Shown here in pieces: positions 27,795 through 37,500 of a DNA stretch of 64,000 nt (position 1 is the first letter of the stretch; every line of letters begins with the position of its first letter). Location of the stretch: NCBI GenBank assembly GCA_028282705.1, contig JANQHI010000084.1, positions 1-64,000 on the forward strand. Reading direction: 5' to 3'. The stretch comes from Prolixibacteraceae bacterium (GTDB lineage Bacteria; Bacteroidota; Bacteroidia; Bacteroidales; Prolixibacteraceae). Position numbers and translations under genes: made by a program. The notes beneath the pieces were generated by a model. The model did not search any database. It saw nothing but the letters and a program-made list of their open reading frames with translations, and was not told where the DNA came from.

Positions 27795-28978
27795 GTTGGA
27801 GAAAAATTACATTTATTGTAGTAGCCCTTATTGTATTATTGGGAGGGTCTGCTGCTTTATCACTATTGTTTGTTTCAATGAAGCCAGAGCCTAAAAGAAG
27901 GCCTGATGTTGAAATGGTCAGGTATGTAAAAGCTGACACAATAAAATATGCAGATGTTGTTTCCTCCCTGATGAGGGAAGGATGGGTAATATCTAGCAAT
28001 GAAGTAAACTTGGTTTCTGAGGCTTCAGGGAAAATTGAAGCTGGTGATATCACATTGAAAAAAGGCACATCTTTTAAAAAGGGGGAGTTAATTGCTGTTA
28101 TTTATAAGGATGAAGTGGAGCTAGCACTCAAATCAAAGAAAAGTGCATTCCTGAATTCTTTCACCAACATATTACCCGACCTGAAAGTTGATTTCCCTGA
28201 TGCATACCAGGAGTTTTTGACCTATTTCAATCAAATTGATATTGGGGAAGACTTGTCTGAACTGCCTGAAGTGAAAGAGGGCAAACTTAAGATTTTCCTG
28301 GCTAGCAGGAATATCCTTAACCAGTTTTATACCATCAGGCAGGACGAAAAAAGATTGAACAGGCACTTCCTGTATGCCCCTTTTGATGGGACTTTTACAA
28401 AAGTCAATTCAGAAGTTGGGGCATATGTAAATACAGGTGCCCAAATTGCTACTATGATCAGGACTGACCAACTAGAAATTGAAGTACCTGTTGAAGGCTT
28501 CCAAAGTGATTGGATCAATATTGGGGATAAAGTTATTGCCCATTCTGATAGAGGAAATAAATGGAGAGGCCAGGTGGTCAGGAAAGCTGACTTTGTAGAT
28601 GCTGATACCCAGTCAAGGAGCCTGTTTATCAAACTTCAGGATAATGGCAGGCATGAGGTGCTTGCAGGAGAACTTTTTATGGTTGAATTCATGGGGCAGG
28701 TAGTGAAGAATGCCATGGAAATACCAAGGAGTGCAGTATTTAACACCAATGAAGTTTTTACTGTTGAAGATGGGAAGCTGAAAAAGAAAATGATTAATAT
28801 ACTAAAATGGAATGAAACAACATTAATATTCAATGGGCTTGAAGAAAATGGCAGGGTTGTTACAGAGCCATTAATTAATGTAAAAGAAAACAGCTTGGTT
28901 GGGATTTTAGGAGAAAACCAACCTGCCAATACCCAGGGCAAAAAGGGTGGAAAAGATAAAGTTGAAGCAAGGAGGTAG
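27791..28978 (+). CDS. RND efflux periplasmic adaptor (membrane fusion protein)
   Basis: 395 aa HlyD/AcrA-like adaptor. An N-terminal membrane segment ('IVVALIVLLGGSAALSLLF') is followed by the first half of a lipoyl domain ('GKIEAGDITLKKGTSFKKGE'), a helical hairpin, the second half ('YAPFDGTFTKVNSEVGAYVN'), a beta barrel and a membrane-proximal domain ('IPRSAVFNTNEVFTVEDGKL'). It links the inner-membrane pump to TolC. It starts inside the marR stop and ends 3 bases before the pump gene. Confidence 0.92.
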   Translation: MSWRKITFIVVALIVLLGGSAALSLLFVSMKPEPKRRPDVEMVRYVKADTIKYADVVSSLMREGWVISSNEVNLVSEASGKIEAGDITLKKGTSFKKGELIAVIYKDEVELALKSKKSAFLNSFTNILPDLKVDFPDAYQEFLTYFNQIDIGEDLSELPEVKEGKLKIFLASRNILNQFYTIRQDEKRLNRHFLYAPFDGTFTKVNSEVGAYVNTGAQIATMIRTDQLEIEVPVEGFQSDWINIGDKVIAHSDRGNKWRGQVVRKADFVDADTQSRSLFIKLQDNGRHEVLAGELFMVEFMGQVVKNAMEIPRSAVFNTNEVFTVEDGKLKKKMINILKWNETTLIFNGLEENGRVVTEPLINVKENSLVGILGENQPANTQGKKGGKDKVEARR

Positions 28979-28981
28979 GCT

Positions 28982-31900
28982 ATGAGGAAATTAGTAGAAG
29001 TATTTGTTCGTTTTCCATTTTATGCCAACCTGTTTATAGTGTTTTTGCTATTGGTTGGGGGATTGAGCTTTTATACCATGAAAAAATCCTTTTTCCCTGA
29101 AAGGGAGTCACGCTACATATTTGTAACTGTGGCTTACCCTGGGGCATCTCCTGTTGAGATGGAAGAAGGGGTTACTTCAAGGATAGAAGAAGCTGTAAGG
29201 GGAATACCAGGGATTTATGAGATTACCTCAACTTCCTCTGAGAATGTGAGTAGGGTGACTATTGAAATTGACCCAGGGAAAGATATTGATGAAACACTGA
29301 TTGAGGTTAAAAATGCTGTGGATGGGATATCATCTTTTCCAACAGCTGCTGAAAGGCCCATTGTCTATAAATCAAGGACTACCTCACCTGCCATGAGGCT
29401 TATTATTACAGGAGACCTTGACCTGCTTACTTTAAAAGGTTATGCCCAACAAATTGAAGAAGAGTTCCTTGCTTCAGGGCTCATAAGCCAGGTTTCTATT
29501 TCAGGGTACCCTGCTTTGGAAATCTCAGTTGAAGCCAATGAACAGGATTTGATCAGGTATGGGATTACTTTTAATGACCTGCAAAATGCCATATCCCAAA
29601 ATAACAGGGATGTATCTGGAGGGCAGTTAAGGTCTGAAAAGGAAGAAATGCTTATCAGGTTGCGTTCAAGGAGTGCTGATCCCAATAAAATTGGGGATAT
29701 TATTTTACGTGCTAATCCCAATGGGAATGTGGTCAGGATAAGGGATATAGCCCTGGTTAAAAAGAAATTTTCAGATACCCCAAATAAATCTCTTGAAAAA
29801 GGGAATCCTATTATCAACCTGAGGGTGGATAAGCTTATTTCAGAAGATTTAAGTAAAATTGATAAATACATAAAAAACTATGTTGAAGAATTTAATGCAA
29901 AGAACCCAGGTGTAGAGGTAATTATATCCAGGTCATTCCTTGATATCCTGAAAAGCAGGCTTAGCTTATTGTACAATAATGGTGGGCAGGGTTTGCTTTT
30001 GGTAGTTCTAGCCCTTGGGGTAATGTTAAGTACAAGGTTATCCCTGTGGGTAGCCTGGGGGATACCTGCATCATTCCTGGGTATGTTCATTGTGGCCAAC
30101 CTGGCAGGTGTCACCATAAATATGATATCCTTATTTGGGATGATCCTGGTTATTGGTATCCTGGTTGATGATGGGATTGTAATTGGTGAGAATATTTTCC
30201 AGCATTTTGAAATGGGCAAAAGCCCCATGAGGGCTGCTGTTGATGGTACAGTAGAGGTTATACCTGCTGTGGTCACTTCAGTAACCACCACTATATTAGC
30301 CTTTTCCCCTCTGTTCTTTATCAGTGGGAGGATGGAGATGATGTTTGAAATGGCATTTATTGTGGTAGTTAGCTTGGCAGTATCACTATTTGAAGCATTC
30401 TTTGTACTTCCTGCCCACCTGGGGAATGAAAAGGTGCTGAGTGCAAAATCATTAAAATCAAAAGCCAGAGGGGTTAGGAAATATACTGAACGTTTTTTTA
30501 AATGGCTTAGGGATTATGCCTATGACAGGGTCATGAACCTTGTGCTTGAGTGGCGCTACATTGTGTTGGGGGTCCCTGCTGGCATGATCATTATTACACT
30601 GGGGCTGATAGGAGGCCAGGTGATTAAAACCACTTTTTTCCCGAGAATGGAGTTTGACTCATTTAATATAAATGTAGCATTTACCCCTGGTTCTGGCGAA
30701 AAGCAAACCATGGTTTACCTTGAAAAGTTTGATAAAGTAGTGTGGGAAGTAAATGATGAACTGAAAGAAGCATATAATGACTCAGTTGATATTATTGAAA
30801 ACAGTATTATCCAGTTGGGTAGTGGCTTTAATGGGCAAGAAAGTGGAGCACATGCGGGGAATGTATTTGTCTCTCCCAGAAACTCAGAAGAAACTGGGAT
30901 AAGCTCATTTGAAATTATCAACAGGATCAGGAAAAAAATTGGGACAGTACCTGAAGCTGAGAAATTTACCATAGGAGCCAGGAGCCGTTTTGGGGACCCA
31001 GTTTCAATAGGGATACTTTCAAGGAATATCCAGGAACTGGAACAAGCACGGGATTACCTTATTGAAAGCCTACAGCAATACTCACAATTAAAAGATGTGG
31101 TGAGCAACAATGCCCTTGGTAAACAGGAGATACTGTTAAAGTTAAAACCAAAAGCCCATATGCTTGGGTTAACTGAAACAACTATAGCCAACCAGGTAAG
31201 GCAAGGTTTTTATGGAGGGCAAGCCCAAAGGTTGCAGGAAGGGCGTGATGAACTAAGGATTTGGGTGCGTTACCCAAAAGAAGGGCGCGAAAGGATTGGG
31301 CAGATGGAGAAAATGAAGATCAAAACCCAACAAGGGTATTACCCCCTTACTGAATTGGTTGATTATGAAATGAAAAGAGGGCCTGTTAACATCCAAAGGT
31401 TCAATGGTAAAAGGGAAATCAGGGTAAATGCAGACATGGTTGATCCTGATGGTTCAGTAACTGAAATCCTTGATGTGGTGAAAGCTGAGGTTATCCCAGA
31501 ATTGAAGCACTTATACCCAGGGATCAGTGTAGAATTCCAGGGGCAGCAGCGCGAAAGTGAAAGGAGTATGGGCGACCTCATCATCCTTTTCCCCTTAGCT
31601 TTCCTGGCAATTATTTTTATCCTGATGATCAACTTTAAGTCATTTGAGCAGCCACTTCTAATTCTTATAATGATCCCATTATCTGTACTGGGCTCAATAT
31701 GGGGGCATGGCGTTCATGGTAAACCTCTGTCAATATTAAGTTTATGGGGGATTGTTGCTTTAACAGGTGTAATTGTAAATGATGCAGTGGTATTCCTGGC
31801 CAAATATAACTTGCTGATCAAACAAGGAAATAAAGTTAAGGATGCAATTATTGCAGCAGGAAAATCAAGGTTAAGGCCTATTATCCTAACCACATTGACC

Positions 31901-32182
31901 ACTTCATTTGGCTTGTTCCCACTCATCCTTGAAACAAGCTTCCAGGCACAATTCCTAATTCCTATGGCTATCTCCCTGGTTTATGGGGTAGCTTTTGGGA
32001 CCATGTTTATCCTCTTGTTCTTCCCTGCCCTTATTATGGTTTTAAATGATATAAGGAGGATTTTAAGGCAACTCTATTATGGGCGGAAATTTAAACCTGA
32101 GGAGGTTGAGATTGCCTGGATACATGCCCAAATAAAAATTGATAATAATGGTAATGGTTCAACAGAAAAGGTAGAAAAATGA
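28982..32182 (+). CDS. RND-family efflux transporter permease
   Basis: 1066 aa, normal for AcrB/HAE-type pumps, with twelve membrane segments and two large periplasmic loops. The proton-relay pair Asp396-Asp397 is in 'GILVDDGIVIGENIF' (TM4). The second half shows 'GVIVNDAVVFLAKYN' and 'GKSRLRPIILTTLTTSFGLF'. The substrate is unknown; such pumps export drugs, detergents or metabolites. It sits between adaptor and TolC genes, with an ATGA overlap to tolC. Confidence 0.93.
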   Translation: MRKLVEVFVRFPFYANLFIVFLLLVGGLSFYTMKKSFFPERESRYIFVTVAYPGASPVEMEEGVTSRIEEAVRGIPGIYEITSTSSENVSRVTIEIDPGKDIDETLIEVKNAVDGISSFPTAAERPIVYKSRTTSPAMRLIITGDLDLLTLKGYAQQIEEEFLASGLISQVSISGYPALEISVEANEQDLIRYGITFNDLQNAISQNNRDVSGGQLRSEKEEMLIRLRSRSADPNKIGDIILRANPNGNVVRIRDIALVKKKFSDTPNKSLEKGNPIINLRVDKLISEDLSKIDKYIKNYVEEFNAKNPGVEVIISRSFLDILKSRLSLLYNNGGQGLLLVVLALGVMLSTRLSLWVAWGIPASFLGMFIVANLAGVTINMISLFGMILVIGILVDDGIVIGENIFQHFEMGKSPMRAAVDGTVEVIPAVVTSVTTTILAFSPLFFISGRMEMMFEMAFIVVVSLAVSLFEAFFVLPAHLGNEKVLSAKSLKSKARGVRKYTERFFKWLRDYAYDRVMNLVLEWRYIVLGVPAGMIIITLGLIGGQVIKTTFFPRMEFDSFNINVAFTPGSGEKQTMVYLEKFDKVVWEVNDELKEAYNDSVDIIENSIIQLGSGFNGQESGAHAGNVFVSPRNSEETGISSFEIINRIRKKIGTVPEAEKFTIGARSRFGDPVSIGILSRNIQELEQARDYLIESLQQYSQLKDVVSNNALGKQEILLKLKPKAHMLGLTETTIANQVRQGFYGGQAQRLQEGRDELRIWVRYPKEGRERIGQMEKMKIKTQQGYYPLTELVDYEMKRGPVNIQRFNGKREIRVNADMVDPDGSVTEILDVVKAEVIPELKHLYPGISVEFQGQQRESERSMGDLIILFPLAFLAIIFILMINFKSFEQPLLILIMIPLSVLGSIWGHGVHGKPLSILSLWGIVALTGVIVNDAVVFLAKYNLLIKQGNKVKDAIIAAGKSRLRPIILTTLTTSFGLFPLILETSFQAQFLIPMAISLVYGVAFGTMFILLFFPALIMVLNDIRRILRQLYYGRKFKPEEVEIAWIHAQIKIDNNGNGSTEKVEK

Positions 32183-33468
32183 AAAAATTAGTTTATATAA
32201 CCCTGTTTATTTTTGCTAGGTATTTTTCCATGGCACAACAGCCTCTCAGTTTAGCTGGTGCCATTGGGCAAGCTCTTGAAAATAACTATGATATCCAGGT
32301 TGTACAACAAAAGCAGCAAATAGCTGAGATCAATAATAGTTGGGGTTCTGCAGGGAGGTATCCTTACATTTCCATGTCATTAGGTTCTGATAATTCAGCC
32401 AATGAAAATAAAAATGAAGATTTTACAAGGAATACCCTTTCTGCCGGGCTTAACCTTAACTGGACCCTTTTTGATGGGTTTTCTGTTAGGATCAGCAAAC
32501 AGAGGTTTGAACAATTGGAGCAGCTTTCAAAGCAGAATACAGCCATCATGGTTGAAGGAACCATCCAATCTGTGATACTGGCTTATTATTCTGTGCTTTT
32601 GCAAAAAGAGAGGCTTGATGTGTTTAAAGAGGTCATGGAGCTTTCACAAGACAGGTTTGCCAGGGAAGAGCAAAAAAAGGAATTTGGCACATCAGTTACC
32701 TATGATGTGCTACAAGCCCAGAATTCATTCCTGGCTGATAAATCAGCTTATCTGTCACAGGAGGTAGCCTATAAAAATGCTTTAAGGGATTTAAACTTCC
32801 TGATGGCTGTTGAAGGGAACCCTTCTTATGAGTTAACTGAAAAATTTGAAGCCATACCTGTTGATTACACCATTGCAGGATTGCAGGCACAATTGTTTGA
32901 AAACAATAAAAGTTTGCAGAACCAGTACATTAACCAAAGGTTGCTTGAAAATGCTGTGGCAGCAGCTAAAAGCAATTTTTCCCCATCATTAAATTTTAGT
33001 GGAGGGACCTCTTTGAGCAGGGCGCACACAAAATTTGAAATAAATGGGGGAGACTGGGCTAACTCAGCAAATTTTTATGGGAACTTTACTTTAAGCATGA
33101 ACCTGTATAGTGGTGGCAACAGGAAAAGCGCAGTCCAGATTGCAAAAATTGAGGAGCAGGTTGGGTTCACTGAAATTGACCAGATGAAACATGAGCTAAC
33201 TAATAGCCTTGCCAATTTGTATGAGTTTTACCTGGTAAGGAAAGAATTGCTAAATGTGGCTAATGAAAACCTGGAGGCAGCCAAATTAAACCTACAAATC
33301 TCACAGGAAAAGTTTGAGGCAGGGGCTATCAATTCATTTAATTTCAGGGATGTGCAAAATATTTACCTGAATGCTGCCCAAAATAAGCTGGTAGCCATTT
33401 ATAACTTTATTGATACCCACACAGCATTGCTTAGGACAGTGGGAACTATTATCCAGGAGTATGAATAG
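32179..33468 (+). CDS. TolC-family outer-membrane efflux channel
   Basis: 429 aa with a signal peptide ending 'SMAQQ'. It shows the duplicated TolC-like helical pattern ('LSLAGAIGQALENNYDIQVV', 'AAAKSNFSPSLNFSGG', 'LQISQEKFEAGAINSFNFRD'). Its last 76 bases (25 codons and the stop) are repeated with 5 changes at 37822-37897, where they stand alone. The native 3' end may therefore be the distant copy and this one may have arrived with the cassette that follows, or the reverse. The adjacent converging gene begins only 4 bases after its stop. Confidence 0.92.
   Translation: MKKLVYITLFIFARYFSMAQQPLSLAGAIGQALENNYDIQVVQQKQQIAEINNSWGSAGRYPYISMSLGSDNSANENKNEDFTRNTLSAGLNLNWTLFDGFSVRISKQRFEQLEQLSKQNTAIMVEGTIQSVILAYYSVLLQKERLDVFKEVMELSQDRFAREEQKKEFGTSVTYDVLQAQNSFLADKSAYLSQEVAYKNALRDLNFLMAVEGNPSYELTEKFEAIPVDYTIAGLQAQLFENNKSLQNQYINQRLLENAVAAAKSNFSPSLNFSGGTSLSRAHTKFEINGGDWANSANFYGNFTLSMNLYSGGNRKSAVQIAKIEEQVGFTEIDQMKHELTNSLANLYEFYLVRKELLNVANENLEAAKLNLQISQEKFEAGAINSFNFRDVQNIYLNAAQNKLVAIYNFIDTHTALLRTVGTIIQEYE
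33393..33468 (+). repeat. Left copy of 76-bp tolC-3'-end direct repeat
   Basis: Covers the last 25 codons and stop (TAG) of tolC and matches 37822-37897 at 71 of 76 positions. The five changes are all transitions: one gives Val to Met and one changes the stop codon. The two copies bound a 4.35-kb cassette. Confidence 0.9.
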
Positions 33469-33472
33469 AATG

Positions 33473-36106
33473 TTATAAACCAATTAACAAAATTGCAATT
33501 ACCTGACGTGGCCTGATTTGATAACTGGTTTTAGTTAAGGATATATCATTTTGGTAATAGTTTACAATTTGGGTGTGGTTAAGTAAGTTATGGACATTTA
33601 TCTTGAACTTTAGTTTTCCTCTTTTAGGTTTATAGAGGTATGACATATTAGCTATGCTTAGGTCAAATGGCTCTTGTTCAGATTGCTTTGATTGGTAATA
33701 ATCAAGATTAATACCTATCAGATGTCTTTTGCATGGTGTAATATATAGGTCTATTTTATGTTTCTGCTCAATGATGTCCAAGTTTGCGTTTAAGGTCTTT
33801 TGTTGCAAAAGTTGAAAATTATACTTGTATCCAATATCAATAAATTCCCACCTGCTTATGCTTAAACCTGGTTCAAGTGCAAATGATTTGAGGGTGAGTT
33901 TTCCCAATTGATTGTTAAGAATGTAATCTTTTTGCATTGTCAAAACAAAGGAATTAATACTGAATGTGGTGTTAAGTTTAGCAACATATTGACTTATTTT
34001 AAAACTTAGGTTTTTATTTATTATTTGATTCTTCCTTTTTTTGATTTCATGGAATAGCAATCCAGTATCAGTAAACTTTTGTTTCAATAACAGGTTTTTT
34101 GTGTCATTTTTATATAACCAATAAGCTGTGTAAAAGAAACCTGAAATTGGGTTTTTATATTCCAGCCTTGAACTGTAAGAATAACTGTTTTTATTCATTA
34201 GTTCATTTGTTTGTCTATGCATTAGCCTATGGCTTTTTATGATGTATCCCTGGGTTAAATCATTCACTTCCCCAAGTGATGAATTATATTTTGCTGATAA
34301 CCTGGCTGTCATAAATTTTGCGATATCAAATTTGAATTTCAGGGAAGGGGTAACTAGGAACTTTCTAATTTTATCTGGTGTATCATGGAATTTATCTGCA
34401 ATATGATAAAATACCCCCCTAAATGGAATTGAAAAGGACAACATAAAGCTGTTGTTTTTAAATTGCACATCTTCAGTTATATATGTTTCAGTATATTTCC
34501 AGTTGAGTTGGTTGTTTAGGCTGTCTGTTTCAAGTAAAATATTATCTTTTTCAATGCTTGTTTTTAAATCTTGTGTGTTGAAGATTATCCCTGAAGTAGT
34601 TTCATATATCCATTTACCCTTTCTCAATGTAAATTGAAGGTAGTTTTCTGTTAGAAAATTGCTTGTTTTGTATTTTTGCGCAACAACATTGAAATTTTGA
34701 CCCTGGTTTAATATGTTTGGGAAAACCCCTGGAAAAAATGAAAGCCTGTGTGGAGATTGGTTTAAATCAACAAAAGAATAAACATGTATAAAGTTATTTT
34801 GTATTGGAAACAACAGGTCGAATTCATTGGAGAAGGTAAAATGTGGCGTTTCTGCTTTTTGTGAAAGACTGGTTTGGTTTAGCATTTCCCCACTTTGTGA
34901 ATCCCAGTATCCTTGCAAATTGATTTTGTTGGTAAAGTAATGGGATTTGTGGTTTTGGGTTAAGGTAAATTCTGTAAATATAGATTTATTGGAATAAGTG
35001 TTTTGTGTTGATTCTTCAATAATAAATGTCCTTCCATCAAGAAAATATGAAGTAAAAATACTACCTTTTTCTTTAAGGATATCCCTATAGTAACTGCTAT
35101 TAATCTTTAGTTCAGTTTTTTGATTTACTTTTAATAGGTGGTTGTATGTTAATAAATTAGCATTGTTGTCCAGGTACCATTTCCTGTCTATGTCAGGTTT
35201 GGGGATTGCTGTTATGCTAACATACTCCTGTTTCCTGTTTTTATGGCCTGTGAGTTTTCCATTAGAAAAGAACAATGGTTGGTGTTGGGTATTTAAATCA
35301 TCACCAATATTATTTGTTTGCCATGAGGCAATCATTTGTTGTTTTTTATGGAATAGCATTGGGGTTAGGTTGACATCATGCAAAAAAGGTGTTGTTCCAA
35401 TCCCTGCGTATAATGTCCCAGTAATTGCCACATTCTTTTTCAGCTTTATGTTAATGGATGTTTCATCAGAAGCAACTTTATCTTCCAGTAGTTTAATTGG
35501 TTGGTGGTTTTGCAATACTTCCACGGAGCCAACTGATTTGTGGGGCAGGTTCTTGTTGGCTATGGCATATCTTTTTTCAAGCAAGTCCAATCCTTCAATG
35601 TAGTATTTCTGGATAGGCCTGCCTTGGTAGTATATTTTCCCAAGCCCTGTAACTTCGAACCCTGGCATGTTCCCAATAACATCACCAATAGACTGGTCAT
35701 TTTTTTTTGCAAATGAATTTACAACATAGTTGATAGTGTCCCCCCTGGTTGAAATAGGATGTGCCCTTATGTCAACCTCCTTTATTTTTCTGATATGGCT
35801 TTGCAATACTATTTCTATTTCCTGGTTTTTATTTTCAAGCCAAATAAATGTGTCTTTAAAAACCATTGATTTAGTGGCAACCAAAACTGAATCATAATGG
35901 CTTGATATTGACAGCTCAAACTTACCAAGTTGGTCAGAAATATCATAAGTAAGGATATCAACAGAATTTTTCTCAGTGTAAACTAATAGGCTGACACCAA
36001 ATGGTTTATCCCCTTGTTCTGATAACAGGACCCCTTTAATTAAAGTTTGGGCTGAAATAGGATTAATACATAACAGTAAACTAAAAATGTAAAAAGATCT
36101 AAACAT
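33473..36106 (-). CDS. Outer-membrane barrel protein with CarboxypepD_reg-like and plug domains
   Basis: 877 aa. A signal peptide ('YIFSLLLCINPISAQ') is followed by a CarboxypepD-regulatory-like domain (about residues 20-110) and a TonB-receptor-like plug ('SIGDVIGNMPGFEVTG', 'IQKYYIEGLDLLEKRY', 'VEVLQNHQPIKLL'). The rest of the chain fits an outer-membrane beta barrel with alternating aromatic strands. It is short for a SusC-type receptor and no TonB box is evident. It could import or display a peptide or other ligand. It is followed on the transcript's upstream side by a GLPGLI gene and a small exported peptide gene, and the whole set lies inside the tolC-repeat-bounded cassette. Confidence 0.8.
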   Translation of the reverse strand: MFRSFYIFSLLLCINPISAQTLIKGVLLSEQGDKPFGVSLLVYTEKNSVDILTYDISDQLGKFELSISSHYDSVLVATKSMVFKDTFIWLENKNQEIEIVLQSHIRKIKEVDIRAHPISTRGDTINYVVNSFAKKNDQSIGDVIGNMPGFEVTGLGKIYYQGRPIQKYYIEGLDLLEKRYAIANKNLPHKSVGSVEVLQNHQPIKLLEDKVASDETSINIKLKKNVAITGTLYAGIGTTPFLHDVNLTPMLFHKKQQMIASWQTNNIGDDLNTQHQPLFFSNGKLTGHKNRKQEYVSITAIPKPDIDRKWYLDNNANLLTYNHLLKVNQKTELKINSSYYRDILKEKGSIFTSYFLDGRTFIIEESTQNTYSNKSIFTEFTLTQNHKSHYFTNKINLQGYWDSQSGEMLNQTSLSQKAETPHFTFSNEFDLLFPIQNNFIHVYSFVDLNQSPHRLSFFPGVFPNILNQGQNFNVVAQKYKTSNFLTENYLQFTLRKGKWIYETTSGIIFNTQDLKTSIEKDNILLETDSLNNQLNWKYTETYITEDVQFKNNSFMLSFSIPFRGVFYHIADKFHDTPDKIRKFLVTPSLKFKFDIAKFMTARLSAKYNSSLGEVNDLTQGYIIKSHRLMHRQTNELMNKNSYSYSSRLEYKNPISGFFYTAYWLYKNDTKNLLLKQKFTDTGLLFHEIKKRKNQIINKNLSFKISQYVAKLNTTFSINSFVLTMQKDYILNNQLGKLTLKSFALEPGLSISRWEFIDIGYKYNFQLLQQKTLNANLDIIEQKHKIDLYITPCKRHLIGINLDYYQSKQSEQEPFDLSIANMSYLYKPKRGKLKFKINVHNLLNHTQIVNYYQNDISLTKTSYQIRPRQVIAILLIGL

Positions 36107-36149
36107 AGTAGAGCTATATGAAAGGCTTATTGCTTTTGAATACTAAAAC

Positions 36150-36983
36150 TTAATACCTTTCAATAAAATTATTTCTGGATTTTACATTATTTAATGCTTT
36201 GGCTTTGCTCTCATCGCTTTTTAAAATTATCCCATCCTCTGATTGAATTTTATTGAATAATTCTCTCATTCTATAATCTAAGATTTTTACATATTCTTTA
36301 GGTGATACAGAAATGAAATTATTTTTTTTAAATAAGATTGGTTTAATACATTTTAATTCATTTATACTTGTTAATTCAAATCTGTGCTGGTTCTGTTTAT
36401 CTCTGATTTTTATAATCAAACCAGGTAATCCTCTAAATTTGTATGGTCCTTCATTTTTAGGTACCTCTATGGTGTACCAGGCAATATAATCTCTTCCTGC
36501 AAAAGTAGTTGTGGCTTTATTGCATATAAACCCTAATATTGTTGTATCTGAATCATGTTCAATATCCCAGTTAAAATGAATTTTTTCTGAGACCTTATAA
36601 TTTTTTTTATTGATATAATTGTTTAACAATGTTATTCCATTTTCAGGAAAGTCCTTAAATACATAGTACTTACAATATGCATGTGTAAATGAACCTTGTA
36701 TTAAGGGTAAGATTTTATTAAAGGTTACTTTTGAAACAGTTTCATCCTTATACTTGTAGGCTATGGAGTCTTTATAAAGCTGAGTTGTACTTAAAAATTT
36801 GGAATAACGGTTTCCAATAAGTAAAGCCATTTCTTGGCTTTTAATTGAATATTTGCTTAATGAATCCTGCTGAAATTCATAATTGTAAATACATTTATAT
36901 TTAACTGTATCAATTGTTATGTATTCTTGAGCGAGGACAAAGTTATTAATGAGCAAAAAAGATATTGCTAAGATTTTATACAT
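36150..36983 (-). CDS. GLPGLI-family exported protein
   Basis: 277 aa with a signal peptide ending 'NFVLAQ' (about residue 19). It carries the family motif 'FRGLPGLIIKI' near residues 183-193, after 'DYIAWYTIEVPKNEGPYK'. GLPGLI proteins are restricted to Bacteroidota and their function is unknown; many lie beside TonB-receptor-like genes, as here, where the barrel protein starts 43 bases downstream. The gene is clearly more AT-rich than the dcw genes, which fits acquisition with the cassette. Confidence 0.88.
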   Translation of the reverse strand: MYKILAISFLLINNFVLAQEYITIDTVKYKCIYNYEFQQDSLSKYSIKSQEMALLIGNRYSKFLSTTQLYKDSIAYKYKDETVSKVTFNKILPLIQGSFTHAYCKYYVFKDFPENGITLLNNYINKKNYKVSEKIHFNWDIEHDSDTTILGFICNKATTTFAGRDYIAWYTIEVPKNEGPYKFRGLPGLIIKIRDKQNQHRFELTSINELKCIKPILFKKNNFISVSPKEYVKILDYRMRELFNKIQSEDGIILKSDESKAKALNNVKSRNNFIERY

Positions 36984-37023
36984 AATTGTATCTAATTATT
37001 ATAAGTTTAATTGTATATTCTAA

Positions 37024-37125
37024 TAGAGGCTGCCTTAAAAGTCAATTTATGTTCTGGTGAGTTGAGTATTTGAAAAATCTTACAGATACCTACCCGAATA
37101 CAAAAACCTTTTGAGACAGCCTCTA
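37024..37125. mobile_element. 102-bp MITE-like element with 18-bp terminal inverted repeats
   Basis: The ends (37024-37041 and 37108-37125) are inverted repeats matching at 16 of 18 positions, with core GAGGCTG..AAAAG facing CTTTTGAGACAGCCTC. The 66-base middle has no coding potential. TA dinucleotides lie at or next to both ends, as for a TA-type target duplication. A long stem-loop acting as a terminator for the peptide gene is the other reading. Confidence 0.55.
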
Positions 37126-37138
37126 TATATTAATTGAA

Positions 37139-37342
37139 TTAATCACCACAAATTACACTTGCCAGCTCATCTACATCCTGAAAAAGTTCATCCAAAGTTT
37201 CACCACAGACAAGTCCCATTCCTGCATTGCCATTATCACATTCTATTACAGCAGTTCCACATATTTCTTCAGCTCTAGTTGTTTTACTTAGACCGATTAC
37301 CATGAAGCATATAATAACAGCAACTCCAAATACTTTTTTCAT
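37139..37342 (-). CDS. Small exported acidic peptide with four cysteines
   Basis: 67 aa from ATG 37342; an upstream GTG at 37372 would add ten residues before the signal peptide. It has a clear signal sequence ('KKVFGVAVIICFMVIGLS') with probable cleavage near 'TTRA-EE', giving a mature chain of about 43 residues. That chain is strongly acidic and carries four Cys in the pattern C-x6-C-x10-C-x18-C, ending 'VICGD'. I do not recognise the family. Its place just upstream of the GLPGLI and barrel genes on the same strand suggests a secreted or modified peptide handled by those proteins. This is inference from context only. Confidence 0.6.
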   Translation of the reverse strand: MKKVFGVAVIICFMVIGLSKTTRAEEICGTAVIECDNGNAGMGLVCGETLDELFQDVDELASVICGD

Positions 37343-37449
37343 AATTTCTAAATTAAATATATATTTTGGCACTCCCCACTTTCACAATTGCCAACTTGCA
37401 AAAGTCGCCCCCAGTTGGTAGTTTTACATGGGCGGTTATAAAACTGCCT

Positions 37450-37500
37450 GCCTCCCTGGCCTGGGAACAAAATAAAGCATGGGCTCATCACCAGGGAGGC
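37450..37500. other. 51-bp perfect-arm hairpin in the leader of the peptide gene
   Basis: GCCTCCCTGG (37450-37459) and CCAGGGAGGC (37491-37500) form a perfect 10-bp stem around a 31-base loop. It is notably GC-rich in an AT-rich gap and lies about 110 bases upstream of the peptide gene. It could be a regulatory RNA structure, an old element end or a terminator. The rest of the 37343-37821 gap shows no gene. Confidence 0.5.
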
